A program made the position numbers and the translations under genes. The notes below the pieces were generated by a model. It saw only the letters and a program-made list of their open reading frames with translations, was not told where the DNA came from and ran no database searches. DNA of 47,712 nucleotides from Psychrobacillus soli (GTDB lineage Bacteria > Bacillota > Bacilli > Bacillales_A > Planococcaceae). Within the stretch, counting starts at the first letter, position 1; each line of letters starts with the position of its first letter. The stretch is taken from assembly GCF_006861775.1 (NCBI RefSeq), contig NZ_VDGG01000028.1, positions 1 through 47,712 of the forward strand, given 5' to 3'. Below, piece after piece: positions 1 to 8,699 of the stretch.

Positions 1-321
1 TATCGAGCTGGTGAACTGAAAAACGCTGGCAAACGAAATACACGAGAAACGTCCCTTGCGAAGTGGCAAGCATGTGATTTTGCCAACCAAGCAGCAGATG
101 ATGCAGTTCAAATTCACGGGGCAAATGGTTACTCAGACGAATATCCAGCAGAACGTTATTTACGTAATTCGAAAGCGCCGGTAATTTATGAAGGAACGCG
201 TGAAATTCATACAGTAATGCAAGCTGAATACGTATTAGGATACCGGAAAGACAAACAGTTAAACAAAATGCTACCTGCTTGGGAAGTTGAAAATGAAAGA
301 AGAAAAGTATCCTTGAAATAA
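1..321 (+). CDS. Acyl-CoA dehydrogenase, C-terminal part (gene cut by window start)
   Basis: An open frame runs from the first base to a TAA at 319-321 (106 codons, no start in the window). It carries the C-terminal helical-domain signature of flavin-dependent acyl-CoA dehydrogenases: [19 protein letters not shown] followed by [18 protein letters not shown], corresponding to the family's Q-hGg-GY...P-eR and EGT-eI blocks. These enzymes introduce a trans-2 double bond into acyl-CoA substrates. Chain length or branched-chain specificity cannot be read from this part. A hairpin at 430-465 probably ends its transcript. The family call is secure; the substrate is unknown. Confidence 0.9.
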   Translation, partial: YRAGELKNAGKRNTRETSLAKWQACDFANQAADDAVQIHGANGYSDEYPAERYLRNSKAPVIYEGTREIHTVMQAEYVLGYRKDKQLNKMLPAWEVENERRKVSLK

Positions 322-429
322 ACTTTGTATTGTTTTAATGAGAAATTGAGCAGCATAGGATCATTCAATGAACAAAAAGAAGAGTCATATTTTAAAACAT
401 ATGATCAATTGCAAATAATAACTCAAAAA

Positions 430-465
430 ATAGACTTGTTCATTTAATAAATGTAACAAGTCTAT
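430..465 (+). terminator. Probable terminator of the acyl-CoA dehydrogenase transcript
   Basis: Perfect 11-bp stem ATAGACTTGTT / AACAAGTCTAT with a 14-nt loop, followed by an AT-rich tail but no long T-run. It lies 109 bases after the stop codon. Confidence 0.5.
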
Positions 466-572
466 ATTAATTAAATAGTATAAAAACGTTTAGAAAAATC
501 TTATGTTACGCTTGAATTAGCTCAAGTAAAAGCTTTTATTGATTTTTTGAATGATTCAAAGAAGTGAAACAC

Positions 573-617
573 AAAACAAGAAGCAGCCTAATTTTTGCTC
601 TGACCACTTCTTGTTTT
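573..617. terminator. Terminator hairpin, probably bidirectional
   Basis: Perfect 11-bp stem AAAACAAGAAG / CTTCTTGTTTT. Read on the minus strand it ends with TTTTG about 60-100 bases after the CaiB-type gene, so it most likely ends the eight-gene minus-strand operon; the plus-strand reading also ends in TTTT. Confidence 0.6.
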
Positions 618-675
618 ATAAAATTGAAGCTCTATTTCTCTTTATACTACAGATAACTATCAGAATATTATAGAG

Positions 676-1860
676 TTATTTTAACACAGAGTCTCGTTTT
701 ACTTTTTGGCATTTACCGTTTTTTTTGATTGCCTTCATTATTTCCTCATTATGCTCTCCAAGGTTTGGAGCATGTCTTTGGATGGAAGTAGGAGTTCCCG
801 AAAAATTCACTGGAAACTTCATTTCCCAAATATCTCCCTCGGTTGGATGTTGAGTACTTTTAAAGAATTCCGTAGCAAGAAGATGTGGGTCTTCAAAAAG
901 AGAATCTGGTGTATTAATTTTCGTACAGGGTATATCTGCTTCTTCCAGAATATTCAGCCATTCATTCGTAGTTTTTGTAGCCATGATATCCTCGATAGTT
1001 CCATATACGAAATCAATATTTTTAGTTCGTTCTGTTATATTGCTGAAACGTATATCATCCTGCAGATTGCTTTGCTCTGAAACGTTGAAAAAGGATTGCC
1101 ATTGTTTATCATTGTAAATCATTACACCAATATAGCCATCTATCGTCTTGTACGGTTTCCTATAAGATGAAGTAACCCTGGAATAGTAAGAAGATCCGAT
1201 TGGCGGGGAAAACGTTTTGCCATACATATGCTCCATCATCGTATACGAAACCATTGTCTCAAACATTGGGACCTCGATCTCTTGGCCTTCTCCACTCAAC
1301 TCTCGTCGATAGATTGCAGCTAGTATCGAACTAAGTCCTACCAAGCCAGCTGTTTTGTCGGCTAATACAGTTGCCAAATATTGAGGGGCCCCCGAAACTT
1401 CACCTTGAGCCGCCGCTATCCCAGATGCTCCTTGGATAATATCATCATACGCTGGCCGCTCTCCATATGGTCCTTCTTTGCTGAAACCATACATTCCGCA
1501 ATAGATTAGTCGTCTATTTACTTCCTTCAATTCTCGGTAAGACAAACCTAATCTTTCCATCGATTGCGGACGCATCGTATGAACGAAAACATCCGCCTCT
1601 CTTACAAGTTCTATCAAAATTTCTCGATCATCCACACTTTTCAAATCTAATGAGACGCTTCGCTTATTTCTATTCAAATGAAGAAAGAGACTTCCCATCC
1701 CCCTATTCTTTGCTGGTCCAAGATATCGAGTTGTATCCCCTGATGGATTCTCCACTTTGATGACATCCGCACCCATATCCCCTAACATGAGGGTGCAATA
1801 TGGTCCCATTACAACTGAAGTCAAATCGAGTACCTTAATCCCTTCCAGTGGTCCACTCAT
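676..1860 (-). CDS. CaiB/BaiF-family (family III) CoA-transferase
   Basis: Family III CoA-transferase that would move CoA between a donor acyl-CoA (often succinyl-CoA) and a free acid. The N-terminus MSGPLEGIKVLDLTSVVMGP followed by DMGADVIKVENPSGDTTR is the family signature. LADKTAGL near residue 170 supplies the expected catalytic aspartate, and length (394 aa) is normal. A second ATG three codons upstream at 1867-1869 abuts the ribosome site GGAAGGAG (1870-1877), so the start at 1860, with 9-base spacing, is preferred. It is the last gene of the operon, after a MaoC hydratase and a CitE lyase. That trio is what itaconate (Ict-Ich-Ccl) and mesaconate pathways use. The acid is an inference; the family call is firm. 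Confidence 0.88.
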   Translation of the reverse strand: MSGPLEGIKVLDLTSVVMGPYCTLMLGDMGADVIKVENPSGDTTRYLGPAKNRGMGSLFLHLNRNKRSVSLDLKSVDDREILIELVREADVFVHTMRPQSMERLGLSYRELKEVNRRLIYCGMYGFSKEGPYGERPAYDDIIQGASGIAAAQGEVSGAPQYLATVLADKTAGLVGLSSILAAIYRRELSGEGQEIEVPMFETMVSYTMMEHMYGKTFSPPIGSSYYSRVTSSYRKPYKTIDGYIGVMIYNDKQWQSFFNVSEQSNLQDDIRFSNITERTKNIDFVYGTIEDIMATKTTNEWLNILEEADIPCTKINTPDSLFEDPHLLATEFFKSTQHPTEGDIWEMKFPVNFSGTPTSIQRHAPNLGEHNEEIMKAIKKNGKCQKVKRDSVLK

Positions 1861-1927
1861 TCTCTTCATCTCCTTCCTTAAACTTTTTAAATCCCCATAA
1901 AGCGCACATCATGAAGTTCAAGCACAA

Positions 1928-2404
1928 TCAATTAGAAATACTGGACGTTGCAACCGGTTGTTTTAGCATTAGCCCTGTTCGTTTCGTTTTCACAACAAGT
2001 TTCCCATCTTGATTGTATCCCCTATGTTCAAACCAAACGATACCAGTATTAGGTCGTGACTTTGACTCACGTTTTCCGACGATTTCAGTTTCAGCACGCA
2101 AGGTATCACCAATCCTTACTGGTGCTGGAAAAACAGTTTCTTCGAATCCAAGGTTACCAAGGGTTGTTCCATCCGTTAAATCACCGACGCCTACTCCAAC
2201 AACAAACGATAATGTAAAAAGGCTATTAACAATACGTCCACCATGTTCTGTATTTTTTGCATATTCTTCATCCAGATGAAGTGATTGCGTATTATGCGTC
2301 AAGGTTGTAAAAAGTAAATTGTCTGTTTCCGTCACAGTCCGACCTGGCCGATGTTTATATATGTCACCAATTGCTAATTCTTCAAAGTATTTTCCACCTG
2401 ACAT
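1928..2404 (-). CDS. MaoC-family (hot-dog fold) enoyl-CoA hydratase/dehydratase, mesaconyl/itaconyl-CoA hydratase type
   Basis: A 158-residue single hot-dog-fold protein. The block TLTHNTQSLHLDEEYAKN, followed by HGGRIVNS, fits the MaoC branch that includes mesaconyl-CoA hydratases rather than the PhaJ branch: the PhaJ D-x-N-P-L-H block reads N-T-Q-S-L-H here. The likely reaction is addition of water to an unsaturated C5-CoA ester to give citramalyl-CoA or methylmalyl-CoA, the substrate of the CitE-type enzyme encoded just upstream. The gap to the citE-like gene is 22 bases and to the CoA-transferase 67 bases, consistent with one transcript. Family is confident; substrate is inferred from neighbours. 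Confidence 0.85.
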   Translation of the reverse strand: MSGGKYFEELAIGDIYKHRPGRTVTETDNLLFTTLTHNTQSLHLDEEYAKNTEHGGRIVNSLFTLSFVVGVGVGDLTDGTTLGNLGFEETVFPAPVRIGDTLRAETEIVGKRESKSRPNTGIVWFEHRGYNQDGKLVVKTKRTGLMLKQPVATSSISN

Positions 2405-2426
2405 TCACAAACATCTCCTATCTTCA

Positions 2427-3308
2427 TTACTTTGATCTAACCATTCGATCTACGGTAGTCAAAACTTCCCTAGCTGTTTTCACATGTGCATAATCGACAT
2501 GCTCGCCTTCATACATGATGGCTGTCTCTCCTCTTTTTTCCGCTATCTGAAAAGCTTCTATCATACCACTGTAATAAGTAATCTCTTCATCCGAAGGTGA
2601 GTACACTTCATTTATAATTGGTACGTTTGATGGATGTAACACAAGTTCACCTACGAATCCTAATTGTCTATTAAATGCGGCATTTTTCTTCAATCCTTCT
2701 AGATTGTGAATGTCTTGCCAGAGTCCACCAATTGGAAGAACTCCTGCCGCACGTGCGGACATCACCACTTTTGATCGCAAATACAAAGTCTCTAATCCTT
2801 CAGGAGTCCATTGATAACCAAGTGCTCTTGCAACATCACCATTCTTAGCGCTTAAACCCGTTATACCTATAACCCTATCGCAACACGCGATTTCATAAGC
2901 AAGTTGCATGGATCTAGCAGTTTCAAGAATTGGTATGAATCGAATGGTTCCAACTGGTATGCCCAGTTCTACCTCTAATACTTCTACAATAACGGATAAT
3001 TTCTTTATTTCTTCTGGTCCTTCTGGTTTGGGAAGGACCAGACCTGTTAACCCCTGCGTAACAACAGCTTTTAGGTCATCTACGTCATATTCTTGTAATC
3101 CTTTATTAATACGAACGAATACTTGGATCCCTTTAGAAGAAAGAAACGGAATAGCCTCTGCAACATATGCACGTGCTTCTGCTTTTAGTTGAAGAGGAAC
3201 ACTGTCCTCTAAGTCTAAAATTATGCCATCCATATCGTAGGAAGGAATCTTTTCAAACCACTGCTGCTTGATGCCTGGAACAAATAATAACGTACGGTAA
3301 GTTTCCAT
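2427..3308 (-). CDS. CitE/HpcH-family CoA-ester lyase (citramalyl-CoA or malyl-CoA lyase type)
   Basis: TIM-barrel aldolase of the CitE/HpcH family. The N-terminus RTLLFVPG and GIILDLEDSVPLQLKAEAR carry the family's phosphate and metal motifs, RFIPILETARSM the second acidic ligand, and GDVARALG the C-terminal acidic region. Length is typical of stand-alone lyases. Two ATGs are adjacent (3309-3311 and 3306-3308); the second has better spacing (6 bases) from GGAGG at 3315-3319. The likely reaction is retro-Claisen cleavage of a C5 hydroxyacyl-CoA to acetyl-CoA plus pyruvate, or propionyl-CoA plus glyoxylate. There is no citD or citF nearby, so a citrate lyase role is unlikely. IclR lies 16 bases upstream, MaoC 22 bases downstream. 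Confidence 0.85.
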   Translation of the reverse strand: METYRTLLFVPGIKQQWFEKIPSYDMDGIILDLEDSVPLQLKAEARAYVAEAIPFLSSKGIQVFVRINKGLQEYDVDDLKAVVTQGLTGLVLPKPEGPEEIKKLSVIVEVLEVELGIPVGTIRFIPILETARSMQLAYEIACCDRVIGITGLSAKNGDVARALGYQWTPEGLETLYLRSKVVMSARAAGVLPIGGLWQDIHNLEGLKKNAAFNRQLGFVGELVLHPSNVPIINEVYSPSDEEITYYSGMIEAFQIAEKRGETAIMYEGEHVDYAHVKTAREVLTTVDRMVRSK

Positions 3309-3324
3309 CATACCCCTCCACTAT

Positions 3325-4071
3325 TTATATTTTTGGATAGCCTAATGAATAAGAAATATCCTTAGCTGACTCCTTGACGCTTTGGATAAAGAACTCTTCC
3401 TGACTTTCCTTAAAGTCTCCAATCGGTACAACACAGATAATGCTTCCAATAACTTTGCGACTTGCATCGAACACCGGAGCACCAATGCTTAAGGCTCCTT
3501 CTTTTCGTTCATTTGCCGTCTTTGTATAGCCCTGTTCTTTCACTTTCTTCATTTCATTTTTTAATAGTTCTTTATCATTCTGAGAATCTACTTCCTTCTC
3601 CAAGATCTCCTCTATGTCCGTATCACTCAAATGTGCAAGGATGTTCTTACCACTTGCTGCAACGTGGATCGACTGCAGTACCCCAATCTCAAGCACATAC
3701 TGCAAAGCAGACGAACTTTTGATGCAATCGACAAATGCAAGCTTTTGATGTTGTGGATAATAAAGACTAAAATAAACAGAATGGTGAAGATTCTTTGCAA
3801 GGTTTTCCAAATATGGACGAGCAATCTTTTTCACATCTACATTTGTTGAAATAATCGATGCCATTCGAATAAAATCTGAACCTATTTTATATTTTCCAGT
3901 TACATCTGAATACTCCAGTATATGTTCATCCTTTAGCGTTGAAATCATCCGATGAGTGCTACTGACTGGCATATCGAGGAATCTTGCCAGTTCATTGACA
4001 CCCCACTCGCTTTGTCCATCGGTAAAAGCACGAAGGAGAGAAAATGTTTTGGAAATAACATTTGGTTTCAT
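3325..4071 (-). CDS. IclR-family transcriptional regulator of the TRAP/CoA-ester operon
   Basis: 248 residues. An N-terminal winged HTH (about 5-70) contains the recognition-helix segment MPVSSTHRMISTLKDEHILE. The C-terminal IclR effector domain (about 80-245) ends in GAPVFDASRKVIGSIICVV. The gene sits inside the operon, 45 bases after dctM and 16 bases before the citE-like gene, so it is probably a local regulator that senses the imported acid or an intermediate. Its binding site was not identified. Family is certain; the ligand is unknown. Confidence 0.9.
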   Translation of the reverse strand: MKPNVISKTFSLLRAFTDGQSEWGVNELARFLDMPVSSTHRMISTLKDEHILEYSDVTGKYKIGSDFIRMASIISTNVDVKKIARPYLENLAKNLHHSVYFSLYYPQHQKLAFVDCIKSSSALQYVLEIGVLQSIHVAASGKNILAHLSDTDIEEILEKEVDSQNDKELLKNEMKKVKEQGYTKTANERKEGALSIGAPVFDASRKVIGSIICVVPIGDFKESQEEFFIQSVKESAKDISYSLGYPKI

Positions 4072-4116
4072 ATCTTAATTTCCTTCCTAACTGTATACAG
4101 CTTATCAATGTAATCT

Positions 4117-5409
4117 TTATTTCATCATAAAACTTGGAAGCCATAAAGTAATAAATGGCAAAACAATCAATAATATAAGGATGAGCATATCCATCAGAAC
4201 AAACCATTTCACCCCTTTAAATCCTTCAGCTGTCTTCACGCCAGCTGCTCCCGTAGCGACGAAGACGTTCATTCCTACTGGAGGAGTAACAAGACCAATT
4301 TCAACCGTCTTCGTAACAATAATACCGAACCAAACTGGATCAAATCCGAGAGATACGACAATCGGGAAAGTAAGCGGCAATGTTAATATCAATATAGCAA
4401 TCTGATCCATGAAGAAACCGAGAATCAGATATATAAAAATAATTATAGCCAGAATCCAATACCGTGAAACTTCCATTCCTTCTATTAACGCCACTACTTT
4501 CTGTGTCGACTGTGTCATAGTTAGGAAATAGCTGAAGATATGCGCACCGATGATGATCGTCATGATCATCGTCGTTGATTTAATTGTGTCATTTAAAGCA
4601 GTACCAAATTTATTGAGATTCATTCGCCCCATAACAAAAACAACAACTAACGTAATAAAAGCACCTAGTGCCCCCGCTTCAGTCGCTGTAACAAACCCAC
4701 TGTAAATTCCTCCAATGACAGCGATAATAATGACTAGCATAGGCCAAACATTCTTCAATGAAGCAAATTTCTCTTTAATTGTTGGGTTTATCTCAATTTT
4801 TGGCGCAATGTCTGGTTTCAGTTTCACCCAAACAAAGATGACCACTATGTAACCAATTGCTGTAATTATACCTGGTACAACCGCAGCAATAAGTAATGAA
4901 CCTACCCCGGTTTCCGTTAATATTCCATAAAGAATTAGGATGATACTCGGAGGAATCATTACAGCAAGCGTTCCAGCTATACTGATAACCCCCATTGTAA
5001 AAGCAGTGTTGTACTTATACTTTTTCATTTCAGGCGCAACCGCTTTTGACATAGCTGCTGCAGAAGCCTGGCTCGAACCCGAAACAGCTGCCATCAAAGC
5101 GCCAGCAAAAACTGTAGCAATTCCGAGTCCTCCAGGCAATTTACCCAGCCATTTATATGCTGCTTCAAAAAGATCCTTCATAATTCCACTTACTGTCATG
5201 AAAGCTGCCATTAAAATAAACATCGGTATGGCACTCATTAGGAAACTTTTCACACTATCATATGGTGCTGTCTGTAAAATTCCTAAAAATGAGTCCCAAC
5301 CACTGAACATAAGTAGACCGATAGAACCAGAAATTCCTAATGCAAAAGCAATCGGCATTCCAAATGCAAGAAACAAAGCAAGGCAGATTAGTGGTATAGC
5401 AATAGTCAT
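4117..5409 (-). CDS. dctM: TRAP transporter large permease (DctM family)
   Basis: 430 residues, very hydrophobic, with the tandem-repeat inner-membrane architecture of DctM (roughly 11-12 membrane segments). Diagnostic segments are IPMFILMAAFMTVSGI near the start, SGSSQASAAAMSKAVAPEMK, and LVTPPVGMNVFVATG near the end. It forms the Na+-coupled channel subunit of a tripartite transporter with the DctQ and DctP proteins encoded upstream. Its start overlaps the dctQ stop by 4 bases, which implies translational coupling. TRAP systems of this type carry organic acids, which fits the enzymes that follow. Confidence 0.95.
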   Translation of the reverse strand: MTIAIPLICLALFLAFGMPIAFALGISGSIGLLMFSGWDSFLGILQTAPYDSVKSFLMSAIPMFILMAAFMTVSGIMKDLFEAAYKWLGKLPGGLGIATVFAGALMAAVSGSSQASAAAMSKAVAPEMKKYKYNTAFTMGVISIAGTLAVMIPPSIILILYGILTETGVGSLLIAAVVPGIITAIGYIVVIFVWVKLKPDIAPKIEINPTIKEKFASLKNVWPMLVIIIAVIGGIYSGFVTATEAGALGAFITLVVVFVMGRMNLNKFGTALNDTIKSTTMIMTIIIGAHIFSYFLTMTQSTQKVVALIEGMEVSRYWILAIIIFIYLILGFFMDQIAILILTLPLTFPIVVSLGFDPVWFGIIVTKTVEIGLVTPPVGMNVFVATGAAGVKTAEGFKGVKWFVLMDMLILILLIVLPFITLWLPSFMMK

Positions 5410-5936
5410 TCGAAATCTACCTCCTCTGGCCTACTATCACTTGCTTGAATATCTTTACCTAAACCAAGTAATACGACTAAAAGAATTAGCCGAATCATTA
5501 TTAGAAACGAACCGATTGGGATCCAAATATAAGATAGCCATAACGGGAAATTGATAAGTCCAGATGCGATAAGATTATTTTGCATTGCAGTCAATGTCAT
5601 GTTAAATCCTTGATAACCAATGAAAAACATCATAGCTGCTGCAAGCAAATAAAAGATAATATTCAATATGTCTTGAACTCGTTTGGATAACCGTTCGAAT
5701 ATAATGTCGAGTCTAATATGTCCATCCACTTTTTGTACATAGCTCATACTAAGGAACACGAGCATAACCATTAAATACATTTCGGTTACTTCATAAGCTC
5801 CAGTAATCGATTTACTAAAAAAGTGGCGGCTAAGTGCATCAAAAGTTGTTAAAGTCATCATAATCACAAGCGCAATTTGCGAAAGTCTCAAAAAGAGGAC
5901 TTCTAATTTCCCGAATCCTTTTTCGATTATATCCAT
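5406..5936 (-). CDS. dctQ: TRAP transporter small permease (DctQ family)
   Basis: 176 residues with four predicted membrane helices, the usual DctQ layout. SYVQKVDGHIRLDIIFERLS in the middle loop matches the family's conserved G-H-(I/V)-x-(V/L)-D region. It associates with DctM in the inner membrane. The stop overlaps the dctM start by 4 bases; dctP ends 74 bases upstream. Confidence 0.92.
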   Translation of the reverse strand: MDIIEKGFGKLEVLFLRLSQIALVIMMTLTTFDALSRHFFSKSITGAYEVTEMYLMVMLVFLSMSYVQKVDGHIRLDIIFERLSKRVQDILNIIFYLLAAAMMFFIGYQGFNMTLTAMQNNLIASGLINFPLWLSYIWIPIGSFLIMIRLILLVVLLGLGKDIQASDSRPEEVDFE

Positions 5937-6010
5937 TCCTTCACCTTCCCCAATAGAAGAGCGGCCTGTAGATACATTCCCGTTGGCCGCTGGTTCTGAT
6001 TCTCAATACA

Positions 6011-7042
6011 TCACTTCATACTCTCTCTCAACTCACGATATTTCTTAATTGTCTCATTCGCATTAAATCCTCGTTTTTCTAAATCTGCTGCCCAACGATC
6101 CCATACAGGTTCAAGTGATTTATCCCATTCCGCTGATTCTTTATCGCTAAGTTCATAGATTTCAACTTTGGAGGAAAACTCCTCTGCCAATTCATCATTT
6201 TTCTCATCAAGGAATGTGGATAGATGTTCAACAGTCTCATCACCAGCTTGAGCTAATGCTTCTTTTACATCTTCTGGTAGAGTTTGGTACAATTTTTCAT
6301 TAATAGAATACACAACAGTAAAGCTCCCTAAATTAGCACCTTTAGTTGAGTACTTTGCGATTGCCTCAATTTGATAGGGAGCGAAGCTCGTGAATGGGAA
6401 CGTAACCCCATCAACCGTTCCACGTTCCATTGCTGTATACGCCTCCGTTGCTGGCATAAATACAGGTGATGCACCAAGTTCATCAAAACCAAGTTCCATT
6501 GTGCCAGTGACACGTGCTTTTAATCCTTTAATATCTTCCATACTCTTTACAGGTTTTTTGGAAGTTACAAATTGATATTGAGGTAGTGCAACTGCGTATA
6601 ACGGGCGAACGCCATTTTTCAAATATTCCTCTTCAGCAAGGTAGTCTTTCATAAGCTGCCAAATAATTGCTGAGCCTTCTTGTGCTGAACTATAGGCACC
6701 TGGCAATGTCGCAATCTCCGTCAAAGGTAAGCGGTCAGTTGAATAGGACGTATATCCGATGTCAATCGTTTTCGACAATGTCAAATCGAGGTAACTATTT
6801 GCTTTTCCAATTTGTTCTGCTGGATAATATTCAAATTCTACTTTCCCATCTGTCAATTCCTTTACCCGATCCATGAAAAATACTGCACCTTCCGAAGATA
6901 AATAATTCGTTGTCGGTAGTGAATCAGCCATTTTCAGCTTGATTGTTTCATTTGTTCCATTAGCAGATGTATTTCCACAAGCTGCAATGATAGCCAATAA
7001 CGCTGTGAATAATAGGTACAACATAACTTTTTTCATTTTCAT
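6011..7042 (-). CDS. dctP: TRAP transporter solute-binding lipoprotein (DctP family)
   Basis: 343 residues. A Lys-rich start and hydrophobic segment end in the lipobox LAIIAAC, so the protein is probably anchored outside the membrane. The DctP core includes KMADSLPTTNYLSSEG, then KGLKARVTGTMELGFDELGA, whose arginine usually pairs with the ligand carboxylate, and MERGTVDGVTFPFTSF. It captures an organic acid for the DctQM permease. Ribosome site GGGGG lies before ATGAAAATG. Ligand is inferred from the operon to be a small, possibly C5, dicarboxylate. Confidence 0.93.
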   Translation of the reverse strand: MKMKKVMLYLLFTALLAIIAACGNTSANGTNETIKLKMADSLPTTNYLSSEGAVFFMDRVKELTDGKVEFEYYPAEQIGKANSYLDLTLSKTIDIGYTSYSTDRLPLTEIATLPGAYSSAQEGSAIIWQLMKDYLAEEEYLKNGVRPLYAVALPQYQFVTSKKPVKSMEDIKGLKARVTGTMELGFDELGASPVFMPATEAYTAMERGTVDGVTFPFTSFAPYQIEAIAKYSTKGANLGSFTVVYSINEKLYQTLPEDVKEALAQAGDETVEHLSTFLDEKNDELAEEFSSKVEIYELSDKESAEWDKSLEPVWDRWAADLEKRGFNANETIKKYRELRESMK

Positions 7043-7099
7043 AATTTTCCCCCTCTAATTGTACTAATCTGGTAAAGCTTCTACTATATTTCCAAATCA

Positions 7100-7447
7100 T
7101 TACTTAACTTTTTGCGGAGAATACATCAGGACAAACTTTAAACGGCTATCTCCCACATTTTTAACTTCATGCATAGCCTTTTTCGGAATCCAGACGACAT
7201 CTCCTTCTGTCAAAACCGTTTCTTTGCCTTCGATAATGATGTGCATCTTTCCAGTTAAAATGTACATAATCTGTTCAATGTCCTCGTGAAAATGAGGATC
7301 TGCCAATCCTCCAGGCTCCATTTCCCCAATAATAACTTCCATATGCTCCATGCCTTCATCAGGACCCACAAGACGACGATTAAAAGTTCCTTCATGCCCT
7401 GGTGGAGAGTAAGCCTCTACATCTTTGATACTTTTCCAATAATTCAT
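7100..7447 (-). CDS. Cupin-domain protein, first gene of the TRAP operon
   Basis: 115-residue single cupin. Motif 1 is visible as DPHFHEDIEQIMYILTG (two His, Glu, Gly) and motif 2 as VWIPKKAMHEVKNVGDS (His), so a metal site is probably intact. An AAAGGGG site precedes ATGAATTAT. It is the promoter-proximal gene, 57 bases ahead of dctP. It could be an isomerase or lactonase-like enzyme acting on the transported acid, or a sensor; nothing in the sequence decides which. Confidence 0.85.
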   Translation of the reverse strand: MNYWKSIKDVEAYSPPGHEGTFNRRLVGPDEGMEHMEVIIGEMEPGGLADPHFHEDIEQIMYILTGKMHIIIEGKETVLTEGDVVWIPKKAMHEVKNVGDSRLKFVLMYSPQKVK

Positions 7448-7514
7448 CTTTCAAACCCCTTTCATTAATCACCATTAAACAGAAGGAATACGTATGATAA
7501 AGTACTTTTGAAAT

Positions 7515-7544
7515 AATATACGAAACATTTGAATACGCTTACAA
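7515..7544 (-). promoter_or_regulatory. Candidate SigA promoter with overlapping cre-like site for the cupin-TRAP operon
   Basis: On the minus strand, TTGTAA (7539-7544) and TATATT (7515-7520) are 18 bases apart, putting the start about 60 bases before the cupin ATG. TGAATACGCTTACA (7530-7543) matches the CcpA consensus TGWAANCGNTNWCA with one mismatch and covers the -35 side. CcpA repression of the operon would follow. This is pattern matching only. Confidence 0.45.
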
Positions 7545-7788
7545 TTTATTGGAAACAAACATTTGCAAAATATTGAATCACAAAGTACTATTCCACTATT
7601 CGGAATACCATTCCATTCGTTAAGAATAATTTAACACACACTTTTATTTCCTGCAATACATTTTCGTAATTTTCTGAATCGTTATAATAGAATATTATTT
7701 AATTATTAAATTGAATCAATTTCATAATTACCGTTTTTAAAAATGTGTAGAGTAGCCCTTGGATGAATTTTATGTTTTTTTAAAATAG
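7545..7788. other. Gene-free AT-rich stretch upstream of the cupin operon
   Basis: No gene is visible between the cupin promoter and the LysR remnant. The stretch is strongly AT-rich; imperfect TTCCA/TGGAA repeats occur around 7550 and 7590-7620, with no assigned role. Confidence 0.4.
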
Positions 7789-8407
7789 AATTTCCATTTA
7801 TTTAGGATACTTGTAACGATTGTTGCTTCATTGCTAACTTGATTCGGTCCATAGCTAAATTGGAGGCATTGTAAACAAGCGTCACCAAATCGAAGATACA
7901 AGTGTCAATTTACAATCACTGATTGCAAGTGGGCAGTTAGAAGTAGGACTGATGTCGATGCCAATTACAAATATCCGCCTTGAGAAAGAAACGATTTTAG
8001 AAGAGGATATTTTACTCGCTATTCCGACCAATCATTGGTTAGCAAGTTATGAAGAAGTCAATTTAAAGGATTGCAAAGATGAGCCTTTCATATTTATTAA
8101 AGAAGGCAACCATTTTCGAAAAAATACGTATGATTTATGTGTACAATTCGGCTTCGAACCTAAGATTGTTTTTGACAGCATCAATATCAATACTTGCCAA
8201 TCCCTTGTCACCGCTGGAGTAGGAATTTCTTTTGTCCCCAGAATGGTTGTGAACGAATTTACAATATCAGACAAACCTATGTATTTGCCTATCAAAGCAG
8301 AGAATATTAACCCAAAGAGAGAGATCGTGATGGCTTATAAGAATAATCGTTACCTCTCAAAAGCGGCGCGCTCTTTTATTAATACGATGAAAGAATTGTA
8401 TTATTAA
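7789..8407 (+). pseudogene. Broken LysR-family regulator (HTH remnant plus effector domain)
   Basis: 7952-8407 encodes the C-terminal half of a LysR substrate-binding domain, including EEDILLAIPTNHWLA, SLVTAGVGISFVPRMV and NPKREIVMAYKNNRYLS. The same frame runs upstream to a TAA at 7856-7858 with family-like GGIVN...LIASGQLEVGLMSMP. Further upstream, 7789-7839 reads NFHLFRILVTIVASLLT, resembling a LysR N-terminus, but its start position is TAG and it shifts frame; SIAKLEA of the HTH end appears in another frame near 7845. About 60 residues between HTH and effector domain are missing. The HTH part is weaker evidence than the effector part. Confidence 0.7.
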
Positions 8408-8439
8408 GTGCCGACGAGATAAGTACGAGCGAAAGCGAC

Positions 8440-8476
8440 AAAAGATGATGCCCATACGAGTGGCATCATCTTTTTT
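8440..8476 (+). terminator. Hairpin terminator after the LysR remnant
   Basis: Stem AAAAGATGATGCC / GGCATCATCTTTT with a short loop, followed by further T residues. A very similar hairpin lies at 8851-8885. Confidence 0.7.
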
Positions 8477-8699
8477 AGTAGAGTCTTTAAATTAATAGTT
8501 CCTCTTCCCATAGAATTGTTTCTAGCCAAGGACGCTTTTAAACCCATGTCAGATATGTCGGAATTTGTGGAATGAAACTACGTATATGTTTTCTACACTT
8601 CGATACGGAATCTATCATTCTAATTAAAATCAGCTGAATGCATCACCAAAACCCTATACGGTGTAGTTTTTTGTTATTTGAATATACAGTAAATGGCTT

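Larger units (their letters stand above)
322..675. other. Gene-free stretch with two terminators
   Basis: No convincing gene is seen between the acyl-CoA dehydrogenase and the convergent CaiB-type gene. It contains two terminator hairpins (430-465 and 573-617). A 28-codon frame without a start codon ends in TGA near 568; it could be a remnant, but it is too short to name. Confidence 0.5.

Noticed and set aside
706-1080. 124-codon plus-strand open frame
   Set aside because: Antisense to the CaiB-type gene; no ribosome site or family resemblance.
4940-5554. 204-codon plus-strand open frame
   Set aside because: Antisense to dctM/dctQ, whose family and coding frame are certain; no ribosome site.
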